Assembly: GCA_937885465.1 (NCBI GenBank)
Contig: CAKZZM010000069.1
Span: forward strand, 1-9,181
DNA: 9,181 nucleotides
Direction: 5' to 3'
Source: an uncultured Bacteroidales bacterium
Lineage (GTDB): Bacteria > Bacteroidota > Bacteroidia > Bacteroidales > Paludibacteraceae
Positions 9,001 through 9,181 of the stretch are shown piece by piece. Below the pieces are notes generated by a model. It had not been told where the DNA came from, searched no databases, and saw nothing but the letters and a program-made list of their open reading frames with translations. Made by a program: the position numbers and the translations under genes. Each line of letters opens with the position of its first letter. Positions within the stretch are counted from its first letter, which is position 1.

Positions 9001-9181
9001 TCTTGCCCAGTTTTACGGCTTGCTCCGTCTTGTTCTGCGACTTCATTTCCTGCTGGTTGAACTTCGCAAAGGTCTCTGCCGTGTAGGGCATAGCCTCATC
9101 GGGGACGAATGACACACGCGGATGCTGCATCGCTTCCACCTGCTCAGCAGTGAAGCCAAACTTGTGCGCGTACTCTTTCAG
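1..9181 (-). CDS. Giant polyvalent protein, internal fragment open at both ends (at least 3,060 residues)
   Basis: The minus-strand frame whose codons begin at base 9181 was read completely and has no stop; it runs off both window edges, so the true protein is longer than 3,060 residues. It carries in one chain a DdrB/ParB-like domain, a pyrophosphatase-like domain, two or three BECR-fold RNase-like domains, an LPD1/zincin metallopeptidase, a RadC-type JAB domain plus a degenerate partner, and several unassigned modules. This architecture is that of polyvalent proteins of phages and conjugative elements (class defined by Iyer, Aravind and colleagues), which are inferred to be delivered with, or made early from, invading DNA and to act against host defences. 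The mix of charged linkers and compact domains, and the lack of obvious membrane segments or internal signal peptide, fit a soluble protein. Only three cysteines are present. Start, stop, promoter and ribosome binding site lie outside the window. The frame is certain; the biological role is inferred from domain content. Confidence 0.96.
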   Translation of the reverse strand, partial: MKEYAHKFGFTAEQVEAMQHPRVSFVPDEAMPYTAETFAKFNQQEMKSQNKTEQAVKLGKTVSDNSFKGIVRTINGYDTLGDFYNDAQASLGAVYDLHNAGVVPQAQLAEMVDGVRGQEKLSAVGREFLENMLIGKAFEGNPEVVRMLTAEPAMRQTVITALGEVVDNIALGGDWSLQGELADAVKLCFDARQGGAKYGEIVSTFARQGVLFADPDELQTVADFNNATMLMLADVLNDKRVTLLKTTLQLYNNNARQSASGQTDLFAGGIQSREDILRDVITFINENYGKRKEIEAARAEAVERRKAESVQQDGAPAAVSTDGEAGAEHPVERTGDRSVSEWFGPVYTQFEGKADEAEAEPNAVQAALAAAEQETNVEPTDAQKEAGNYKKGHVKIDGYDVTIENPKGSVRRGTDASGKQWEQEMQNTYGYIRGTEGVDGDHIDVFFSEDPSQGDVFVVDQVNKDGSFDEHKVMYGFPDIESARKAYLSNYEDGWQGLGAITPVSKEEFKKWIDSSHRKTKPFAEYSSVKPLGDTQLGEQPNKATIKEGEDYVDAAVRIAKENEVKRTAAHFPMETREETAAFDKRVPEMSDEELLAYMAEDGKGDVNKAHHPSVYDEYDYRHGDEQLQSYDATLVRLNESGTTLEQAEEMLANLHKDVSQFATDERAELLGQEEALQEYIEAMENVVPGHNLQEHIDTLATLQDNGKDYDENAYDAYAAGRRFGNALNKEISKREAIALAHKMVDENHARGGVYILPFLDGVGDSVDLRADKISDEAGTHKKEYIDKKENGEESEVAITSQQTEQASEENAAASALTTEEGSRLSELKSRGRSNLSRKEWDEMLHLERKERILREGSGFDVPFDLKPVSKISSVEDIDANISKIVAGLKRHEGDGSMEVFEGFAYQGAYKKNAGHQVAGYFKGLTGVIPSDLLKSWAESHGLSTYGDVLAYGERLYEEAKVEFTEPQPVGRGVFGNIYDQFKGKAKEAIAFLLQKKEGEATGALHHKDIGEIDLVWGEEGTGKSDGFGLAKLVKYHPEVLDNLQEILDDMHVVQRSENRVRLESDTHQAAVRLTWDSQKKNWLLTAFEKKNSALDNTTDTGKTSERGKRNDTATPQSTVSEGKVTDLFGDEQGKGKEFSERLDKAVKETLEEELKESPTDDQGEIDELEKYIRNEIDGNDESDLYQEVEAHLRSLVGEENYDEYLRQVVNREKQEQVGRYLERFNVKSLMDKDAHSDGTHSDDVGDPVYGIGYFGASIYKHGNKYDLLLKEKEHGGQRYNPYFTETHANLTEKEANKLLGDMVERQTKRSPNMLTITGMIEEIEKIEGEVAEQKVASPTEIAGDTEKTIEAMKRKAVPMPMVELSDANWRESVATPLGEVKLGENQKEKLFAKGREQQYGMLLETLEHPDLVLEEQDKEPNVFHERQSSYLFVKTFQKEDGSKYVHFENVTVSQDGMEVSVSSHIIRENQLRNKLKSDRLLYKATALDEPAHPSAEQPTSEGVSLSSGGKGTDLFGDEQGKGKKSSSDAKIDDVGERLEGARKDMRRKIAESLANVTEADLIEKPFGKVYKKPDLKKAVESGALREKDAIFYEALFSMINQQKPKVTQSEMRSKRYIPDYKTKAERWAASTYKAIETLRQFMEADEAQRDAMIDAAMNDRYPNREKELAEIEQRKRWNPDREDHKYEWGDKTTPNPLWVTYEVMNRMGYNVGDKLDIPFGVVEANTSGTGYSIKNLKGERASLFGSSMSIDEAIDAIVYLARLKRGDTDISHPTQLFAFPATKSEMGESGRYRVMWGRDYKTREFDSKEEADAFAATKSGAYVSPINEVKRRFGYKVRFYHPLTGEKMFVDDAEFDTKDEAQAYFDGNFEKLNDATNAKLEAERGKEGEKKTLTADDVVHVQMVHRKDGGWKYAVLIDKKYANNDGMPYIIKEGFANRKDAKDFADSIKDDALKTVLKHKEDRKKVAYFDTGENSRIGEDYRNGKDVDAEDFMHTFGFRGVQFGNWTNQADRQMAVNQAYDAFMDMAKLIGVSPKAMSLNGELGIAFGARGVGGFAAHYEPGEVVINLTKTNGAGSLAHEWWHALDNYFARRAGSAGDMVTDNRRIAMRDELRKAFNDMLDMIKGSDYMQRSVGKGEYWGRTHEVTARLLAEWVDRELKKRGELNTFLSRGAVVERGQQANYATYSALEVLAGREPMPFDDYKETPESLKGIPYPSAKEVEQFGASLRHIFDTMEEKVDDETGNVMLYEPSATYETRDGRKVVLRSLFDEMGVRGEDETTETSLQNSEARNTTSFNPSELRMRKLKKGETCHVERVYEETKRFDFTGKEKVESAEDVAYIFRQLENAAVENSFLVLVKDGKPTVIHLGVGSYVGVMAPYEQALVAYQSLKPEQVYFVHNHPGGTLKASRQDQDLLNRIKRAFGEDVVQQGIIIDTTSGNYGEFESVETADETYSVEEGMPQSQGDEVPIKVYQFSRQVFAPDWKPADAFQIESSQSVAEFVSSHRLGEHKKMSFLVLNNQNKVVANVFLPWTKLSDIKRSRDAGDLLAGYVQQCGGVRGVLYGNYDYEADDRVILAAVGGRMRQLNAPLMDALHVEHSAYESGWAGVGEPREGYGEDTTPFHNVIDEMFGDAGFDKSAHARERYDLGATPEWMKGIGITGERFTLSFKNIKSHLGKDADHNLTAKEWHELPSALKHPFLVTSYGNKDGKFRLYTTIKVGDKFAVVGVDVVRVNQGKGVPMLELNRIKTVFGRDRYVVENGEKILAWDKNITPEQEALLRGHNFREYPTIQELSAAKVGNNSDIAKENGENVTEDTAKYRIREDEPPTKTGIGYKVFVLKDGKLYPPMVANPNGEATPVGVWLDADAAPAPVAGVTKTGRQQVKAGGKGTQGGSGKLAYRPGWHLGEIPYALQFNRMNPETGQRELFPANFVWAEVEYANDVDYQEEAMSYGMNVSGKFQHSLAGLPRLPENGSYRYRTNPDPNTDPWVITGAMKVNRILKPSEVDAMVEAAGREPQQRQAGAITDEQVEALNAKVKRTMQEDRDMMRSAAEQMGEKLHT
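2..133 (-). other. C-terminal charged helix at the window edge (residues 3017-3060)
   Basis: After a Gln/Arg-rich turn (QQRQAGAITDEQ) the sequence forms a charged helix with VEALNAKVKRTMQEDRDMM and RSAAEQMGEKLHT. The frame is still open at base 2, so another domain or more linker continues beyond the edge. The remaining base 1 belongs to the next, incomplete codon. Confidence 0.5.
134..688 (-). other. Conserved-looking C-terminal module of unknown function (residues 2832-3016)
   Basis: The module starts with IGYKVFVLKDGKLYPPMVAN and PVGVWLDADAAPAP, passes a Gly/Ser/Lys-rich loop (KAGGKGTQGGSGK, about residues 2884-2896), then YRPGWHLGEIPYALQF, FPANFVWAEVEYANDVDYQE, LPENGSYRYRTNPDP and WVITGAMKVNRILKPSEVD. 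The density of aromatic, glycine and proline residues marks it as a folded, probably enzymatic or binding domain of about 185 residues. I recognise the pattern from other mobile-element polyvalent proteins but cannot name it, and no metal or nucleophile motif stands out. Confidence 0.5.
812..1204 (-). other. Possible third BECR-fold RNase-like domain (residues 2660-2790)
   Basis: The order FTLSFKNIKSHLGKDADHNL, TAKEWHELPSALKHPFLVTS, FRLYTTIKVGDKFAVVGVDV, MLELNRIKTVFGRDRYV and a terminal LLRGHNFREYP parallels a recurring phage C-terminal domain of BECR type (pattern remembered as xxxKHxLTxxxIxxLPxALxxPxxV, then strands, then NRIxSxYGK). H2674 is a candidate conserved histidine. The relation is weaker than for the first two domains. 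An RNase role is a hypothesis. Confidence 0.55.
1349..1771 (-). other. Second, apparently degenerate JAB-like domain (residues 2471-2611)
   Basis: The pattern KMSFLVLNNQNKVVANVFLP, DLLAGYVQQCGGVRGVLYGN and DALHVEHSAYESGWAGVGEP has the same strand-helix-strand order as the preceding JAB domain (SFLVLVKDGK, then YEQALVAYQSLKPEQVYFVH, then QQGIIIDTTSGNYG). At the position of HNHPGG it has YGNYDY, and no SxxD follows, so the metal site seems lost. I infer an inactive paralogue that could bind a substrate or pair with the active domain. The domain relation was judged by eye and is uncertain; it may instead be a separate polyvalent family. Confidence 0.45.
1844..2245 (-). other. RadC-type JAB/MPN metallopeptidase domain (residues 2313-2446)
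   Basis: The chain runs FTGKEKVESAEDVAYIFRQL, ENAAVENSFLVLVKDGKP, then VYFVHNHPGGTLKASRQDQD, FGEDVVQQGIIIDTTSGNYG. HNHPGGTLKASRQD fits the JAMM motif HxHPx6SxxD exactly (H2399, H2401, S2409, D2412), with E2351 in AVENSF as the likely upstream glutamate. All five positions are present, so zinc binding is expected. JAB domains include deubiquitinase-like isopeptidases and the RadC family; in polyvalent proteins they are predicted peptidases. Proteins of this class often carry the zincin and JAB domains near one another, as here. Confidence 0.9.
2246..2671 (-). other. Linker between zincin and JAB domains (residues 2171-2312)
   Basis: This stretch mixes short helices (SALEVLAGREPMPF, PYPSAKEVEQFGASLRHIFD) with a strand hairpin (VMLYEPSATYETRDGRKVVL) and an acidic, Ser/Thr-rich disordered part (GEDETTETSLQNSEARNTTS). 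The proximal part probably completes the metallopeptidase domain; the distal part is a flexible connector ending at NPSELRMRKLKKGETC, just before the JAB domain. Confidence 0.4.
2672..3238 (-). other. LPD1 domain with zincin-like metallopeptidase (residues 1982-2170)
   Basis: The segment has the LPD1 signature FMHTFGFRGVQFGNW, then YDAFMDMAKLIGVSPKAMSL, LGIAFGARG and AHYEPGEVVINLTK, followed directly by GAGSLAHEWWHALDNYFARR. HEWWH (H2080, E2081, H2084) is a complete HExxH zinc-binding and catalytic motif. Downstream, GRTHEVTARLLAEWV offers E2145 as a possible third zinc ligand, the arrangement of gluzincin-type peptidases. LPD1 domains are known as large polyvalent-protein-associated domains. 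All key residues are intact, so a working zinc protease, perhaps cleaving host proteins or processing the polyprotein itself, is plausible. The target is unknown. Confidence 0.85.
3332..3808 (-). repeat. Three diverged strand-strand-helix modules in tandem (residues 1792-1950)
   Basis: Three units share a plan of one or two strands with alternating aromatic and basic residues followed by F-x-[STN]-[KR]-[EDK]-[ED]-A at the start of a helix. The helix starts are EFDSKEEADAFAA (about 1805), EFDTKDEAQAYFD (about 1855) and GFANRKDAKDFAD (about 1935), preceded by RYRVMWGRDYKTR, GYKVRFYHPLTGEK and GWKYAVLIDKK respectively. Module spans on the plus strand are about 3728-3808, 3572-3682 and 3332-3451. 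The repeat is at protein level only; the DNA copies are not obviously similar. Function is unknown; a peptide- or nucleic-acid-binding accessory role to the following peptidase is a guess. Confidence 0.55.
3809..4561 (-). other. Helical and mixed region leading to the metallopeptidase part (residues 1541-1791)
   Basis: The segment starts with charged helices (ARKDMRRKIAESLANVTEAD, LIEKPFGKVYKKPDLKKAVE), continues through RYIPDYKTKAERWAAS and a run of acidic and basic residues, and then has WVTYEVMNRMGYNVGDKLDI and GYSIKNLKGERASLFG with IDEAIDAIVYLARL. The last piece (about residues 1725-1775) has a strand-turn-strand then helix order similar to the three small modules that follow, so it may be a diverged fourth member. 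Such a region commonly precedes LPD1 domains in polyvalent proteins; no catalytic motif is visible. Confidence 0.45.
4611..4659. repeat. Direct repeat copy A in an interdomain linker (pairs with 5772-5820)
   Basis: Copy A shares 36 identical bases with copy B and 47 of 49 overall; mismatches are at 4647 and 4656. It encodes residues 1509-1524, again with TDLFGDEQGKGK, after the second RNase-like domain. Homologous recombination between the copies would remove one repeat and the second RNase-like domain without changing the reading frame. Confidence 0.95.
4724..5086 (-). other. BECR-fold RNase-like domain 2, PBECR type (residues 1366-1486)
   Basis: The blocks TPLGEVKLGENQKEKLFAKG, MLLETLEHPDLVLEE, SSYLFVKTFQKEDGSKYVHF, VTVSQDGMEVSVSSHI and RNKLKSDRLLYKA follow the arrangement I recall for PBECR nuclease-fold proteins of phages: a small N-terminal helix with ENQ, an LxxPDxVxEE strand-turn, then KTF and a terminal SSH. 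H1409, K1435, T1436 and H1465 are candidate active-site positions by analogy only. The domain is bracketed by the two direct-repeat linkers. It is predicted to be an RNase of the toxin/effector kind; PBECR number and activity remain unproven. Confidence 0.7.
5087..5746 (-). other. Coiled, charged segment and unknown YGIGYFG module between two RNase-like domains (residues 1146-1365)
   Basis: The first part is highly charged and helical (KAVKETLEEELKESPTDDQG, then ELEKYIRNEIDGNDES and VEAHLRSLVGEEN). It leads to a compact patch at about residues 1248-1310 with PVYGIGYFGASIYKHGNKYD, GGQRYNPYFTET and LTEKEANKLLGDMVER, which looks like a small strand-strand-helix unit of unknown function. A second charged linker (MIEEIEKIEGEVAEQK) follows. 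Lines of this part are visibly more A/T-rich than the flanks; 5401-5460 has 25 G or C of 60 by hand count. Confidence 0.4.
5772..5820. repeat. Direct repeat copy B in an interdomain linker (pairs with 4611-4659)
   Basis: Bases 5772-5807 are identical to 4611-4646 (36 bases), and the match extends to 5820 / 4659 with two mismatches in 49 bases. The two copies lie 1,161 bases apart, exactly 387 codons, so both are read in the same frame. On the minus strand each encodes TDLFGDEQGKGK preceded by a Ser/Gly-rich stretch. This copy follows the first RNase-like domain and gives residues 1122-1137. Confidence 0.95.
5897..6274 (-). other. BECR-fold RNase-like domain 1, MuF-C/PBECR type (residues 970-1095)
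   Basis: The domain reads, in order, FGNIYDQFKGKAKEAIAFLL, GEATGALHHKDIGEIDLVWG, GFGLAKLVKYHPEVL, VVQRSENRVRLESD, AAVRLTWD and NWLLTAFEKK. This order of conserved blocks matches the phage MuF C-terminal / PBECR group of predicted RNases with the Barnase-EndoU-ColicinE5/D-RelE fold. Candidate catalytic or conserved residues are H1037 in KYHPEV, R1073 in AVRLTW and T1086 in LLTAF; these assignments are inferred by analogy. The set appears intact, so an active RNase toxin or effector is plausible. The exact Pfam subfamily could not be decided without a profile search. Confidence 0.72.
6275..6781 (-). other. Unassigned segment preceding the first RNase-like domain (residues 801-969)
   Basis: A charged helical piece (LSELKSRGRSNLSRKEWDEM, then HLERKERILREG) leads into a compact unit at about residues 862-962 with SVEDIDANISKIVAGLKRH, GSMEVFEGFAYQGAYKKNAG and IPSDLLKSWAESHGLSTYGD. 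The aromatic and glycine content of that unit suggests a folded domain of about 100 residues. It is directly followed by the BECR-like domain, so it may be an N-terminal accessory part of it. I do not recognise it as a named family. Confidence 0.4.
6782..7591 (-). other. Unassigned, mostly helical region (residues 531-800)
   Basis: No family was recognised. The stretch contains long amphipathic helices, for instance around ATLVRLNESGTTLEQAEEML and AELLGQEEALQEYIEAMENV, followed by a conserved-looking compact patch with YDAYAAGRRFGNALNKEI, AIALAHKMVDENHARGGVYI and PFLDGVGDSVDLRADKIS (about residues 636-695). It ends in a charged, probably disordered linker (KKEYIDKKENGEESE and the following QASEENAAAS). 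The compact patch may be a small accessory domain to the pyrophosphatase-like unit. Confidence 0.4.
7592..8017 (-). other. Inorganic-pyrophosphatase-like (InPase) domain (residues 389-530)
   Basis: The segment NTYGYIRGTEGVDGDHIDV closely parallels the active-site region of family I soluble pyrophosphatases (E. coli: NYGYINHTLSLDGDPVDV). The three metal-binding aspartates of the DxDxxD motif are D439, D441 and D444. Further on, D465, D469 and K472 in DGSFDEHKV are roughly spaced like the second acidic cluster and lysine of the enzyme family. The domain then has FDEHKVMYGF, GWQGLGAITPVSKEEFKKW and FAEYSSVK, a pattern I recognise from the InPase domain of polyvalent proteins. The usual proline of DGDPxD is histidine here (H442). 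Hydrolysis of pyrophosphate or a related phosphoanhydride is possible; the substrate inside a polyvalent protein is unknown. Confidence 0.82.
8018..8293 (-). other. Acidic, alanine- and glutamate-rich linker (residues 297-388)
   Basis: After a charged helix (KRKEIEAARAEAVERRKAES) the sequence becomes rich in Ala, Glu, Asp, Gly and Pro, with runs such as GKADEAEAEP and AAEQETNVEPTD. This low-complexity, probably disordered segment joins the ParB-like region to the pyrophosphatase-like domain. A short ordered patch with VSEWFGPVYTQFEGK (about residues 336-350) sits in its middle; it resembles the VFGNIYDQFKGKAKEAI start of the first RNase-like domain (residues 974-990) and may be a shared docking or domain-boundary element. 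Confidence 0.55.
8294..8956 (-). other. Helical region following the DdrB/ParB-like domain (residues 76-296)
   Basis: This stretch is dominated by predicted helices and contains segments such as LSAVGREFLENMLIGKAFEG and NATMLMLADVLNDKRVTLL that in my experience accompany DdrB-like ParB domains in Bacteroidota mobile-element proteins. It ends with SASGQTDLFAGG (residues 258-269), a short linker motif that has partial echoes further along the protein. One of the three cysteines of the protein (C188) lies here. No catalytic motif is evident; it probably packs on or extends the ParB-like domain. Confidence 0.5.
8957..9181 (-). other. C-terminal part of a DdrB-like ParB-superfamily domain (residues 1-75)
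   Basis: The first residues read as the end of a ParB-like fold: a helical FGFTAEQVEAM stretch, a strand-like segment with PRVSFVPDEAMP, then FAKFNQQEMKSQNKTEQAV, which resembles the helix after the ParB core in phage proteins of the DdrB/ParB group (consensus remembered as 'FxxxxNxxxxxxxSxTEQAxxxxK'). ParB-superfamily domains bind or cleave DNA or hydrolyse CTP. The expected GNGR-like nucleotide-binding motif should lie upstream, beyond base 9181, so activity cannot be judged. The family call comes from recalled sequence patterns, not a profile search. Confidence 0.65.

Noticed and set aside
8435..9112. A 225-codon open frame on the plus strand
   Set aside because: Mirror register of the DdrB/ParB-associated region; no ribosome binding site or domain supports it.

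Overview
The whole 9,181-base window lies inside one protein-coding gene on the minus strand. Read from base 9181 downwards there is no in-frame stop across 3,060 consecutive codons, and the frame is open at both edges. Neither the start nor the stop of the gene is present. No RNA gene, CRISPR array, insertion sequence, promoter or terminator could be supported, and no stretch is intergenic. Long open frames on the plus strand exist only as mirror images of this gene. Residue numbers here count from the first codon in the window (9181-9179), so they are not the true protein numbers.

The product is a giant 'polyvalent protein', the class of multidomain proteins carried by large phages and conjugative elements and thought to enter or act early in a new host. 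N- to C-terminal, the visible part holds: the end of a DdrB-like ParB-superfamily domain and its helical companion (1-296); an acidic linker; an inorganic-pyrophosphatase-like domain with a DGDHID motif (389-530); an unassigned mostly helical stretch (531-969); a first BECR-fold RNase-like domain of the MuF-C/PBECR kind (970-1095); an unassigned segment; a second PBECR-like domain (1366-1486); a helical segment and three small strand-strand-helix modules (1541-1950); an LPD1 plus zincin-type metallopeptidase region with HEWWH (1982-2170); a RadC-type JAB metallopeptidase domain with a complete HxHPx6SxxD motif (2313-2446); a second, apparently degenerate JAB-like domain (2471-2611); a possible third BECR domain (2660-2790); and a conserved-looking C-terminal module of unknown function (2832-3016).

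The host is probably in the Bacteroidota (Bacteroides/Prevotella-like gut bacteria). This rests on general resemblance to polyvalent proteins of phages and integrative elements of that group and on moderate G+C; nothing in the window proves it. Whether the carrier is a phage or a conjugative element cannot be told from this window.

The domains suggest a protein that combines nucleic-acid handling (ParB-like), peptide or isopeptide cleavage (zincin, JAB) and RNA cleavage (BECR domains), joined by flexible linkers. The feature most worth following up is a pair of near-identical direct repeats exactly 387 codons apart, in the same reading frame. They bracket the second RNase-like domain and make it look like an exchangeable or deletable cassette within the gene.
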